Below are positions 1 through 8,570 of a stretch of 64,000 nt of DNA, piece after piece. Position 1 is the stretch's first letter. Every line of letters begins with the position of its first letter. Source of the stretch: Pseudomonas sp. UBA1879 (GTDB lineage Bacteria; Pseudomonadota; Gammaproteobacteria; Pseudomonadales; Pseudomonadaceae); assembly GCF_002338065.1 (NCBI RefSeq), contig NZ_DDHJ01000015.1, forward strand, positions 248,001-312,000, in the 5' to 3' direction. A program made the position numbers and the translations under genes. The notes beneath the pieces are model-generated. The model was not told where the DNA came from, searched no databases, and saw only the letters and a list, made by a program, of their open reading frames with translations.

Positions 1-613
1 CCTTGTTGCGCTGGCGCTGCAAGAACAGCATGCCCGCGCAAAACACGAACACCGTGCCGATCAGCCCCAGCCATGGCGCCGCCCAGGCGGTGGTGTTGAA
101 GAATGTCGAGGGGATGATGTTCTGAATCTGCGGGGTGCCGGGCAGGGCGTCCATGGTGAACGAGAATGCCCCCAAGGCAATGGTGGCCGGGATCAGGCGT
201 TTCGGGATGTTGCTCTGGCGGAACATCTCGGCGGCGAACGGGTACACCGCGAACACCACCACGAACAGCGAAACGCCGCCGTAAGTCAGCAGCGCGCAGA
301 CCAGCACGATCACCAGCATCGCTTGTCGCGTCCCCAGCAGCCTGATGGCCGCCGCGACGATGGAGCGGGAAAAGCCGGACAGCTCGATCAACTTGCCGAA
401 CACGGCGCCGAGTAGAAACACCGGAAAGTAAAGTTTGACGAACCCCACCATCTTGTCCATGAACACCCCGGTAAATGCGGGCGCCACGGCGGACGGATCG
501 GTCAGCAAGACGGCACCGAGGGCGGCGATAGGGGCAAAAAGAATGACGCTGTAGCCACGGTATGCAGCGAGCATTAACAGCGCGAGGGCTGCCAAGGCGA
601 TGATCACACTCAT
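1..613 (-). CDS. GntP-family permease, 3' end beyond window (likely 3-hydroxybutyrate or gluconate type)
   Basis: This gene starts at ATG 613 and runs off the left edge, so about 204 N-terminal residues are visible. The product is an inner-membrane protein made of hydrophobic segments, starting MSVIIALAALALLMLAAYRG, with the GntP-type stretches FMDKMVGFVKLYFPVFLLGAVFGK (two adjacent parts of one helix region) and FTMDALPGTPQIQN. GntP permeases are proton symporters for gluconate and related hydroxy acids. The neighbouring activator resembles HbcR, which in P. aeruginosa controls 3-hydroxybutyrate use next to a GntP permease, so D-3-hydroxybutyrate is the likeliest substrate; that is inference. 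An AGGAG ribosome site lies about 9 bases before the start. A sigma-54 promoter lies upstream. Confidence 0.8.
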   Translation of the reverse strand, partial: MSVIIALAALALLMLAAYRGYSVILFAPIAALGAVLLTDPSAVAPAFTGVFMDKMVGFVKLYFPVFLLGAVFGKLIELSGFSRSIVAAAIRLLGTRQAMLVIVLVCALLTYGGVSLFVVVFAVYPFAAEMFRQSNIPKRLIPATIALGAFSFTMDALPGTPQIQNIIPSTFFNTTAWAAPWLGLIGTVFVFCAGMLFLQRQRNK

Positions 614-670
614 CGAGTGTCTCCTGTTGTTTTTGTTATCGATGCGGTCGAGCCGCTCGACAGGAGACTT

Positions 671-686
671 AGCGACAATCGTGCCA
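671..686 (-). promoter_or_regulatory. Sigma-54 (-24/-12) promoter of the GntP permease
   Basis: Read on the minus strand the sequence is TGGCACG-ATTG-TCGCT. It matches the RpoN consensus TGGCACG-N4-TTGCW at all but one position, with the required GG to GC spacing. It lies about 58 bases before the permease start, next to a sigma-54 activator gene, which supports the call. Confidence 0.8.
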
Positions 687-748
687 TGTGTCTAACTGAA
701 TGATTTATATGGATTAATTTCTGAACGGCAGAATGCAGAGGTTGCGAC

Positions 749-853
749 GTCTCTTTTTGGAGACTTTCTCGACCAAGGTTTCCGACACGGCACTGTGCAA
801 ACCCTGAACCTGGATGCGTCTCTGTTTCGGGACCTGAGTCTCGTTATTGAGAC
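749..853 (-). promoter_or_regulatory. Three putative enhancer sites GTCTC-N6-GRGAC for the sigma-54 activator
   Basis: Three inverted repeats of the same design occur at 749-764, 818-833 and 838-853. Each reads GTCTC, six bases, then GAGAC or GGGAC. The second and third start exactly 20 bases apart, which is about two helical turns. They sit some 60 to 170 bases upstream of the -24 element, the usual range for enhancer sites of RpoN activators. The last site overlaps the stop codon of the activator gene at 844, so it could also act as a weak hairpin there. Binding by the neighbouring HbcR-like protein is inferred. Confidence 0.65.
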
Positions 854-2319
854 TCTGCAATCCCTAGCGCCGCCATCTTCTTGTACAGGGTTGAACGCCC
901 CAGCCCCAACTCTCGCGCCGCCAGAATCACATTCCCTCGGCACTGCGCCAATTTGGCCTGGATCAGTTCCCGGTCGAAGCGTAGCCGCGCGTCATTGTAG
1001 GTTTCATTGACGGCCGGTTCCGCTCGTCGTTGTGAACTAGCGCCCGAATAGGGCACCAGTGTCCCGATCGCCACCCGGATATCCTTTGCCGTCAGCTGTG
1101 CGTCGTCGCTGAGCAGCGCCGCCCGTTCCAGCACGTTGCGCAATTCGCGGATATTCCCTGGCCAGGCGTGTTGACCCAGCATCGCCATCGCCCCCGGTTC
1201 CAGCTCATGCTGGCTGTGCAGCGACTCCAGAATCGCTTCGCTCAGCGCAGGCAGGTCATCCAGACGCTCGCGCAGCGGCGGAACCGCGATCGGCAGCACG
1301 CTCAGGCGGTAATACAGGTCGGCACGGAACGCTCCACGCTTGATCGCCGCCTCAAGGTCGATGGAGGTGGCCGCTATCAAGCGGATGTCACTTTTGATCA
1401 GCTCGTTGGAGCCGACGGGTTCGTACTCCTTCTCCTGTAATACGCGCAGCAGTTTGCTCTGCAACGGCAGGGGCATGTCACCGATCTCGTCGAGGAACAG
1501 CGTACCGCCCTCGGCCAGGTGCAGTTTGCCCTGTCGCCCGCGCCGGTCCGCGCCGGTGAAAGCCCCCGGCGCCGTGCCGAAGAATTCCGCTTCCAGTAAC
1601 GCTTCAGGAATGGCGGCGCTGTTGACGCTGACAAAAGGCTTGTGGGCGCGGGGTGAGGTGTTGTGAATGGCATGGGCCAGCAGTTCTTTGCCGGTGCCGG
1701 TTTCGCCCATCAGCAAGACCGGAGACTCGGTACTCGCGCTGCGTCGCGCGCGGCGTTTGACTTCCAGGCTGGCCGGGCTGGTGCCGATGAACTGGGCAAA
1801 GCTGTACTTGGCCTGTCGCGCGCGCAACAGCGAACGGGTCGAAGCCAGTTCCTGCTGCATGCTCTGGTAACGTTTGAGCAGCGGGGAAAGGGCCTGCAGC
1901 TCATCGAACAGGGCGAAGCCGATGGCGCCGATCACGCCCCCTGCATCGTCGTGGATCGGCAGGCGCATCACCACCAGCGGGTCTTTGGCGGTGTCCATCA
2001 TGTCCAGCAGAATCGGCTGGCCGTTGCTTGCCACCTGACGCAGCAAACTGCCCGGAATCACCTTCTCGCACGGCTGGCCCACGGCCCGGCTGGCATCTTC
2101 CAGGCCGAAGCGACGAGCATAGCGTTCATTGATCCAGACAATCCGCGCGTCCTTATCGACAATCACAGTCCCTTCACTGGACTGCTCGATGATTTCAAAC
2201 AACGAGCGGATCGCCAGACGCCGAACGCGTCGGTAATCCTTGAGGGATTCGCTGTCTTTCATGCGTTGTTCCGTCGTATCCGTTCCCGGCATCTGGCCGC
2301 TCAGACTGCTGGTGCGCAT
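844..2319 (-). CDS. hbcR: Sigma-54-dependent activator, HbcR-like
   Basis: The 491-residue product has an N-terminal PAS-like sensor region (about 35-140), an AAA+ domain with Walker A GETGTGKE (205-212), the sigma-54 contact loop GAFTGA (252-257) and Walker B TLFLDE (273-278), and a C-terminal Fis-type helix-turn-helix ending LGLGRSTLYKKMAALGIAES. It would activate RpoN promoters by ATP hydrolysis. The adjacent GntP permease with a -24/-12 promoter matches the P. aeruginosa HbcR arrangement for 3-hydroxybutyrate use; no dehydrogenase gene is visible here, but it could lie beyond the left edge. The start ATG overlaps the stop of the upstream transporter ATPase gene (ATGA), though Met20 is an alternative start. 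Confidence 0.8.
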   Translation of the reverse strand: MRTSSLSGQMPGTDTTEQRMKDSESLKDYRRVRRLAIRSLFEIIEQSSEGTVIVDKDARIVWINERYARRFGLEDASRAVGQPCEKVIPGSLLRQVASNGQPILLDMMDTAKDPLVVMRLPIHDDAGGVIGAIGFALFDELQALSPLLKRYQSMQQELASTRSLLRARQAKYSFAQFIGTSPASLEVKRRARRSASTESPVLLMGETGTGKELLAHAIHNTSPRAHKPFVSVNSAAIPEALLEAEFFGTAPGAFTGADRRGRQGKLHLAEGGTLFLDEIGDMPLPLQSKLLRVLQEKEYEPVGSNELIKSDIRLIAATSIDLEAAIKRGAFRADLYYRLSVLPIAVPPLRERLDDLPALSEAILESLHSQHELEPGAMAMLGQHAWPGNIRELRNVLERAALLSDDAQLTAKDIRVAIGTLVPYSGASSQRRAEPAVNETYNDARLRFDRELIQAKLAQCRGNVILAARELGLGRSTLYKKMAALGIAESQ

Positions 2320-3902
2320 CAGTTGTAACCCGGATGCGCCGCCGCCAGCAGCTCCCGGGTGTAAGGGTGTTGCGGTGCGTCGAAGACGTCGTGGCTGGCG
2401 CCACGCTCGACCACCTGGCCGTCCTTGACCACGATCAGGTCATGGGCCAGGGCCCTGACCACCGCCAGGTCGTGACTGATGAACAGGTAGGTCAATCCGT
2501 GTTTCTCCTGGAGCTGGCGCAACAACGCCACCACCTGTTTCTGCACGGTACGGTCCAGCGCCGACGTCGGTTCATCGAGCAAAATCAAGGCAGGTTTGAG
2601 CACAAGGGCACGGGCGATGGCGATACGTTGCCGTTGCCCGCCGGAAAACTCGTGGGGGTAGCGATGTCGGCTCAGCGGATCGATGCCGACTTCCTCCAAC
2701 GCGCGAATCACTTCGGCATCGCAGCGCACCTTGTCCAGTTCGCTGTGCACTTCCAGCCCCTCGCTGATGATCTGCGCCACCGACATGCGTGGGCTAAGGC
2801 TGCCGTAAGGGTCCTGAAACACCACTTGCATCTGCTTGCGCCACGGCCGCATCTGCTTCTGATTCAGACCGTCCAGCGCGTGACCCTTGAAGCGGATACT
2901 GCCACGGGATTCCAGCAAGCGCAGAATGGCCTGACCAAGTGTCGATTTCCCTGAACCGGATTCACCAACGATCCCCAGCGTCTTGCCGCGCTCGATGCTC
3001 AAGCTGATGTCATCGACCGCTTTGAGGTATTCGTGATGACGGTTGAATATCCCGCTACCCAGCGAGAACCAGACCCGCAGGTTCTCGACCTCAAGAACTT
3101 TTTCGCGGGTGTCGCGGGGCAGGGGTTCGCCCGCAGGCTCGGCGTCCAGTAACAGTCGGCTGTAAGGGTGTTGCGGGTGCTTGAACAAGGTATGGCAATT
3201 GGATTGCTCGACGATCTCGCCGGCGCGCATCACGCACACCTTCTGGGCAATGCTGTGCACCAGATTCAAGTCGTGGCTGATCAATAGCAGCGACATGTTG
3301 AGACGCTGCTGCAGTTGCTTGAGCAGCAGCAGAATCTTGCGCTGCACCGTGACGTCAAGGGCCGTTGTGGGTTCGTCGGCAATCAACAGTTCCGGCTCAC
3401 ACGCCAGGGCCATGGCGATCATCACCCGCTGGCGTTGTCCCCCCGACAATTCGTGGGGGTAGGCTTTCAGGCGTTTTTTCGGGTGCTGAATGCCCACCAG
3501 TTCCAGCAATTCGAGAATCCGCGCCTGCGCCGCCTTGCCACTCAGGCCTTTGTGCAGCAACAGCGTTTCGCCAATTTGCCTCGACACTGTATGCAGCGGG
3601 TTTAGCGAGGTCATCGGCTCCTGAAAGATCATGGCAATCTGATTGCCGCGGATTTGCCGCAGGGTCTTGCCGTCGGCGCCCAGCAGCTCTTGCCCGCGAT
3701 AGCGGATGCTGCCCGTGCTGACCGTGCCCGCCTGCGGCAACAGTTGCAGGATCGAGTGCGCCGTCACCGATTTGCCCGAACCGGATTCGCCGACCAAGGC
3801 CAGGCATTCCCCGGCCGGGATGTCGAGACTCAGGTGCTTGACCACGGTGGTGCCGCCGAACGACACCGACAAGTCGCGGATTTCAATCAGATGTTCAGAC
3901 AC
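2319..3902 (-). CDS. yejF: Peptide ABC transporter, fused double ATPase (YejF/NppD type)
   Basis: The 527-residue protein contains two complete ABC ATPase domains. Each has Walker A GESGSGKS and the signature SGGQRQR, and each has an OppD/OppF-like C-terminal extension. It powers the YejABEF transporter, the family that imports microcin C and peptidyl nucleoside antibiotics in Enterobacteria and P. aeruginosa (Npp). The start is GTG 3902, one base after the stop of the permease gene, with GAGG upstream; the open frame extends further but would overlap yejE. The length fits E. coli YejF (about 529 residues). The gene ends inside the hbcR start codon. Confidence 0.9.
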   Translation of the reverse strand: MSEHLIEIRDLSVSFGGTTVVKHLSLDIPAGECLALVGESGSGKSVTAHSILQLLPQAGTVSTGSIRYRGQELLGADGKTLRQIRGNQIAMIFQEPMTSLNPLHTVSRQIGETLLLHKGLSGKAAQARILELLELVGIQHPKKRLKAYPHELSGGQRQRVMIAMALACEPELLIADEPTTALDVTVQRKILLLLKQLQQRLNMSLLLISHDLNLVHSIAQKVCVMRAGEIVEQSNCHTLFKHPQHPYSRLLLDAEPAGEPLPRDTREKVLEVENLRVWFSLGSGIFNRHHEYLKAVDDISLSIERGKTLGIVGESGSGKSTLGQAILRLLESRGSIRFKGHALDGLNQKQMRPWRKQMQVVFQDPYGSLSPRMSVAQIISEGLEVHSELDKVRCDAEVIRALEEVGIDPLSRHRYPHEFSGGQRQRIAIARALVLKPALILLDEPTSALDRTVQKQVVALLRQLQEKHGLTYLFISHDLAVVRALAHDLIVVKDGQVVERGASHDVFDAPQHPYTRELLAAAHPGYN

Positions 3903-3903
3903 G

Positions 3904-4926
3904 TCAGGACCTCGGGTCGAAGGCGTCACGCAACGCCTCGCCAATGAACACCAGCAACGAGAGAATAAGTGCCAGCGTAAAAAAAGCCGTGAAGCCAAGC
4001 CACGGGGCTTGCAGGTTTTGCTTGCCCTGACCGATCAGCTCACCCAGCGAAGCGCTGCCCGCGGGCATGCCAAACCCCAGGAAATCCAGGGCCGTGAGGG
4101 TCGAAATCGCTCCCGTCAGAATGAATGGCAGGTAACTCAGGGTCGCGTTCATCGCGTTGGGCAAGATGTGGCGCAGGATCACTTTGCGGTCATCCAGTCC
4201 CAAGGCACGGGCCGCTTTGACGTACTCCAGATTGCGCCCGCGGAGGAATTCGGCGCGCACCACGTCCACCAGCGCCAGCCAGGAAAACAACGCCATGATG
4301 CCCAGCAGCCACCAGAAGTTCGGCTCAACGAAACCCGAGAGAATGATCAGCAGGTACAACACCGGCAGCCCCGACCACACTTCCAGCAAACGCTGCCCGA
4401 TCAGGTCCACCCAGCCGCCGTAATAGCCTTGGAGTGCACCGGCGGCGATGCCGATCAGCGCGCTGATGACGGTCAAGACCAGGGCAAACAGAATCGACAC
4501 CCGCGCGCCGAAGATTACCCGAGCCAGCACGTCCCGCGCCTGATCGTCCGTGCCCAGCCAATTGGTGGCCGAGGGCGGGCTGGGCGCCGGTTTGTTCAGG
4601 TCGTAGTTGGGCGTGTCGTCGCTGAAGGGAATGGGCGGAAACAGCATCCAGCCATCACCCTTGCTGATGAGCTGGCGCACGTAGTCGCTGCGGTAGTCCG
4701 GCTGGAAGGGCAGTTGACCGCCGAACTCTTGCTCGGTGTAGCGTTTGAAGGCAGGGAAGTACAACGCGTGTTGATAACTGAGCACCAAGGGTTTGTCGTT
4801 GGCGATCAATTCACCGCACAAACTGAGGACGAACAGTCCACAAAACAGCCACAGGGACCACCAGCCGCGGCGGTTGTTACGAAAACGCTCGAAACGTCGA
4901 CGAGCCACCGGAGACAGTCTGCGCAT
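3904..4926 (-). CDS. yejE: Peptide ABC transporter permease (YejE type)
   Basis: The 340-residue inner-membrane permease begins MRRLSPVARRRFERFRNNRR, has one early membrane segment, a periplasmic stretch that includes YFPAFKRYTEQEFGG, and a C-terminal BPD-transporter domain with the coupling motif EYVKAARALGLDDRKVILRH. The length equals that of E. coli YejE (341). The ATG overlaps the stop of yejB as TGATG, indicating translational coupling. It forms the membrane channel together with YejB. Confidence 0.9.
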   Translation of the reverse strand: MRRLSPVARRRFERFRNNRRGWWSLWLFCGLFVLSLCGELIANDKPLVLSYQHALYFPAFKRYTEQEFGGQLPFQPDYRSDYVRQLISKGDGWMLFPPIPFSDDTPNYDLNKPAPSPPSATNWLGTDDQARDVLARVIFGARVSILFALVLTVISALIGIAAGALQGYYGGWVDLIGQRLLEVWSGLPVLYLLIILSGFVEPNFWWLLGIMALFSWLALVDVVRAEFLRGRNLEYVKAARALGLDDRKVILRHILPNAMNATLSYLPFILTGAISTLTALDFLGFGMPAGSASLGELIGQGKQNLQAPWLGFTAFFTLALILSLLVFIGEALRDAFDPRS

Positions 4927-5990
4927 CAGGCGTTCCTCGCACTGAAGTCGATTCGCGGGTCCACCAGGGTGTAGCAGATATCCCCGACCAATTTGATCAG
5001 CAGCCCGAACAGGGTAAAGATGAACAGCGAACCAAAGACCACCGGGTAATCCCGCGACACGGCCGCCTCGTAACTCATGCGCCCGAGGCCGTCGAGTGAG
5101 AAAATCACCTCGATCATCAGCGAACCGGCGAAGAACACGCTGATGAACGCCTGGGGAATACCAGCCACCACCAGCAACATGGCGTTGCGAAACACATGCC
5201 CGTACAGCACGCGGCGCTCGCTCAGCCCTTTGGCGCGAGCCGTCACCACGTATTGACGAGTGACCTCGTTGAGAAACGAGTTCTTGGTGAGAATAGTCAG
5301 CGTCGCAAAGCCGCCGATCACCAGCGATGCGACAGGTAGCACCAAGTGCCAGAAATAGTCGGCGATTTTGCCTAGCGTGGTCATCTGATCGAAGTTTTCC
5401 GAGACCAGGCCGCGAATCGGGAACCAGTTCAGGTAGGTGCCTCCGGCAAACAGCACCACCAACAGCATGGCGAACAGAAACGCAGGCATCGCGTAGCCGA
5501 CGATGATCGCCGTGCTGCTCCAGATGTCGAAATGGCTGCCGTGTTTGACCGCTTTGCGAATGCCCAACGGGATCGACACTAGGTAGGTGATCAGCGTGGC
5601 CCACAGGCCGAGTGAGATGGAGACTGGCATTTTTTGCAGGATCAGGTCGGTGACCTTGGCGCCGCGAAAGAAACTGTTACCGAAGTCCAGGCGCGCATAG
5701 TTCGACAACATCAGCCACAAACGCTCATGCAGCGGCTTGTCGAAGCCGTACTGGTGTTCGATTTCCTTGATCAGCTTGGGGTCCAGACCGCGACTCGCCC
5801 GTGACTGGCCGACGTTCATGGTTTCGGTATGCCCCGCGCCGATGGTGCCGCCCGCGACGCCCTGCAGCTTGGCGATGGCTTGTTCCACCGGGCCGCCGGG
5901 CGCGGCCTGCACGATAAAGAAATTCACCAGCAAGATGCACAGCAGTGTCGGCAGGATCAACAGCAGACGCCGGGTCAGATAGCCGAGCAT
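4926..5990 (-). CDS. yejB: Peptide ABC transporter permease (YejB type)
   Basis: The 354-residue protein starts MLGYLTRRLLLILPTLLCIL, the typical N-terminus of DppB/YejB permeases, and carries about six membrane segments. The coupling helix is recognisable in QYVVTARAKGLSERRVLYGH. Its start overlaps the stop of the binding-protein gene as TAATG, and its own stop overlaps yejE, so the four genes form one tightly coupled operon. Confidence 0.9.
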   Translation of the reverse strand: MLGYLTRRLLLILPTLLCILLVNFFIVQAAPGGPVEQAIAKLQGVAGGTIGAGHTETMNVGQSRASRGLDPKLIKEIEHQYGFDKPLHERLWLMLSNYARLDFGNSFFRGAKVTDLILQKMPVSISLGLWATLITYLVSIPLGIRKAVKHGSHFDIWSSTAIIVGYAMPAFLFAMLLVVLFAGGTYLNWFPIRGLVSENFDQMTTLGKIADYFWHLVLPVASLVIGGFATLTILTKNSFLNEVTRQYVVTARAKGLSERRVLYGHVFRNAMLLVVAGIPQAFISVFFAGSLMIEVIFSLDGLGRMSYEAAVSRDYPVVFGSLFIFTLFGLLIKLVGDICYTLVDPRIDFSARNA

Positions 5991-7858
5991 TACTTCACCT
6001 CCGAAGGAATGGCCGAGGCGCCCCGTTGCCGGGCGAATTGCTCATTGTTCAGGGCCTGCGGGCTGATTTCCCACCAGGTCTCGATAGCCTCGCTGTTACT
6101 CGCCTGCACCTTGGGAATGCCAAAACGGTTCCACCACACGGTGGAGGAGCCCGGCGGATAATAGTTGGGTATCCAGTAAAAGCCCCATTGCAGCACACGG
6201 TCCAGCGCATGGGCGTAGTCGATCATCGCCGGTTTGGTGTCTGCTTTGGCCAGGCCGTTGATCAACGTGTCCACGGCTGGATCGCGCAACACCATGTAGT
6301 TGCTGGAGCCGGCATCCCGGGCGACGCTGGAGCCAAAGTTGTTGTAGAGCTCCAGGCCAGGAGAGGTCGAGACGCCATAACCGGTCACGATCATGTCGTA
6401 GTCGCGCGCCATGACCCGGTTCAGGTACTGCGCGGAATCGATGCGGCGAATCTCGAAGTCGACGCCAATCTGCGCCAGATTGCGCTTGTACGGCAGAAGG
6501 ATTTTCTCGAAACCGCTTTGGCCGTTGAGGAAGGTGAAGCTCAGCGGCTCACCGGCGGCGTTGACGAGTTTGTCGCCCTTGGGCATCCAGCCCGCTTCTT
6601 CGAGCAAGCCAAGGGCTTGCAATTGTTTGTCGCGAATGAACCCGCTGCCATCGGTCTTAGGGGTCTGAAACACCGTGGTGAACACTTCCGGCGGTACCTG
6701 ACCGCGCAACGGTTCGAGAATCTTCAGCTCCGACTCGGTCGGTAACTGGGTCGCGGCCAGGTCACTGTTGGAGAAATAGCTGTTCTGACGAACGTAGACA
6801 TTGCGCATCATCTGCTTATTGGTCCATTCGAAATCCCACAGCATCGCCAGCGCCTGGCGAACGCGGCGATCCTGGAATTTCGGCCGGTCCAGATTGAACA
6901 CGAAGCCCTGAGAACTCTGCACGGCGCCCCTGGCAAGGTGCGCACGCTGAAGGCGCCCTTCGGTCAAGGCAGGACTGTCATAAAGGATGGAGTAGCCCGT
7001 GGCGGAGTATTCCCGGTTGTAGTCGTAACCGCCGCCGCGCAAGACCTGCCGGGCGACGTCAATGTCGCCGAAATACTCGACGCTGAAGTGATCGAAGTTG
7101 TACATGCCTCGGTTCACCGGTAAATCCTTGGCCCACCAGTCCGGATTGCGCTCGAAGACAATGCTGCGACCCGGATCGACTTTGCCGATGCGATAGGGGC
7201 CACTGCCAACCGGCGCCTCGAACCCGCCGCCGTTGCTGAAGTCCCTGTCTTTCCAGTAATGCTCGGGAAACACCGGCAGTGAGGCCAGGTCCAGCGGCAG
7301 CGTGCGACTTTCGTTGCTTTTGAAGTCAAAGCGAATCTGGCTGGGCGATTCCACTTCCACGTCTTTTACGTCAGCGAACTCAGTGCGGTAGGACAAGCTG
7401 CCCTGGGTCATCAGCAGGTTGTAGGTGAAGCGCACGTCATCGGCCGTGATGGCCGTGCCGTCGGAAAAGCGCGCTTTCGGATCAAGGAAAAAGCGCAGCG
7501 ACATACCATCCGCCGCTCGCTCCATTTTTTCCGCGATCAGGCCGTAGACCGTGTAGGGCTCGTCCAGCGACCTGACAGCCAGTGGCGAGTAGAGCAAACC
7601 ATTGACCTGAGACACGCCGGTGCCTTTGTCCAGGTACGGCATGATGTGGTCGTATTGACCGATTTCCTGCGCGGACCGGCGCATGCTGCCGCCTTTTGGG
7701 GCATCCGGGTTTACATAGTCGAAATGCTGGAAATCGGCAGGGTAACGGGGGGCTTCACCGTAAACCGTCAGGGCGTATTGAGGTGCGGCGGACAGGGACT
7801 GAAAACCTGAGACAAGGACCATGGATGCAACGATCAGCGATGAAAAAACAAAACGCAT
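5990..7858 (-). CDS. yejA: Periplasmic peptide-binding protein (YejA/NppA type)
   Basis: The product (622 residues from Met at 7858) is a large SBP_bac_5 oligopeptide-binding protein. A signal peptide MRFVFSSLIVASMVLVSGFQ ends near LSAA. The YejA-like motif YVNPDAPKGG and the DPKARFSDGTAITADDV region are visible. I chose the start at 7858 because AGGA lies about nine bases upstream and the signal peptide begins there; an ATG seven codons earlier is possible. It delivers peptides to YejBE. Only one binding protein is present, whereas the P. aeruginosa npp operon has two. Confidence 0.88.
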   Translation of the reverse strand: MRFVFSSLIVASMVLVSGFQSLSAAPQYALTVYGEAPRYPADFQHFDYVNPDAPKGGSMRRSAQEIGQYDHIMPYLDKGTGVSQVNGLLYSPLAVRSLDEPYTVYGLIAEKMERAADGMSLRFFLDPKARFSDGTAITADDVRFTYNLLMTQGSLSYRTEFADVKDVEVESPSQIRFDFKSNESRTLPLDLASLPVFPEHYWKDRDFSNGGGFEAPVGSGPYRIGKVDPGRSIVFERNPDWWAKDLPVNRGMYNFDHFSVEYFGDIDVARQVLRGGGYDYNREYSATGYSILYDSPALTEGRLQRAHLARGAVQSSQGFVFNLDRPKFQDRRVRQALAMLWDFEWTNKQMMRNVYVRQNSYFSNSDLAATQLPTESELKILEPLRGQVPPEVFTTVFQTPKTDGSGFIRDKQLQALGLLEEAGWMPKGDKLVNAAGEPLSFTFLNGQSGFEKILLPYKRNLAQIGVDFEIRRIDSAQYLNRVMARDYDMIVTGYGVSTSPGLELYNNFGSSVARDAGSSNYMVLRDPAVDTLINGLAKADTKPAMIDYAHALDRVLQWGFYWIPNYYPPGSSTVWWNRFGIPKVQASNSEAIETWWEISPQALNNEQFARQRGASAIPSEVK

Positions 7859-8184
7859 TACACGAATCCTGACTGACATTGATGGGCAACGTCAGGGTTG
7901 AAGGTCATGGACGGGAACGTCTTCTCTGTCCTTTGGTATTTATTCGTTACCTCCGGTGGCAAGGTACCGCAACGCTGTGATCTTTGTAACCGCACGATTC
8001 CTGTGGTTGATGACCTTTTTACAATGCGGCGTAGCGGCGTAAGCGCTCAAGTGCCCGCTGGGCAGCGAATCGGACAAAACAAAGCAATTTCTTTGCCGGA
8101 CCCGGCCCCTCAGGTCAGTGAAGGGTGTGTCATGAAAACGGCCCGCTTTTAAGGGCGGGCCGTTTGAGCACACAACGGTCAAGA
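7859..8184. other. Intergenic region upstream of yejA
   Basis: About 325 bases separate the transporter operon from the parvulin gene. The transporter promoter should be here, but I see no clear -35/-10 pair. The right part holds the parvulin terminator (8136-8165). The short open frames across it have no start site signals or recognisable product. Confidence 0.5.
8136..8165 (-). terminator. Terminator of the parvulin gene
   Basis: An 11-bp perfect inverted repeat (AAACGGCCCGC and its complement, 8-base loop) follows the parvulin stop codon. On the minus strand it ends in TTTT; the flanking A/T runs make it usable from both sides. Confidence 0.8.
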
Positions 8185-8466
8185 TCAGTCCTGACGGCTG
8201 GTGACTTCCAGCAAGTGGTAACCGAACTGGGTTTTCACAGGGCCTTGTACGACGTTGACGGGCGCGCTGAACACCACGGTGTCGAATTCTTTGACCATCT
8301 GGCCTGGACCGAAAGACCCCAAATCACCGCCTTGGCGGCTGGAAGGGCAGCTGGAGTTGGCTTTTGCGACTTCGGCAAAGTCAGCGCCGTTTTCGATTTC
8401 CGCCTTGAGTTCGTTGCATTTAGCTTCGCTGGAAACAAGGATGTGGCGGGCTGTGGCTTTAGCCAT
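8185..8466 (-). CDS. ppiC: Peptidyl-prolyl cis-trans isomerase, single-domain parvulin
   Basis: The 93-residue protein begins MAKATARHILVSSEAKCNEL and consists only of a parvulin domain, like E. coli PpiC (93 residues). Family motifs include ARHILV, GGDLGSFGPGQMVKEFD and the terminal FGYHLLEV. It has no signal peptide, so it should act in the cytoplasm on prolyl bonds of folding proteins. It stands alone with its own terminator. Confidence 0.93.
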   Translation of the reverse strand: MAKATARHILVSSEAKCNELKAEIENGADFAEVAKANSSCPSSRQGGDLGSFGPGQMVKEFDTVVFSAPVNVVQGPVKTQFGYHLLEVTSRQD

Positions 8467-8570
8467 TTACAAGTACTCCTGTCAAAAAAAGAAAGAGCCT
8501 ACCGGATTAAGGAACGCTTTTCCCGAGAAAGTTCCGACTCGCGGACTGAGCGGCTGAGTCGGCGCGGGAA

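Noticed and set aside
3706..4974. A 422-codon plus-strand ORF over yejF/yejE
   Set aside because: Its product is Gln/Arg-rich with no recognisable domain, and the opposite strand encodes conserved transporter genes.
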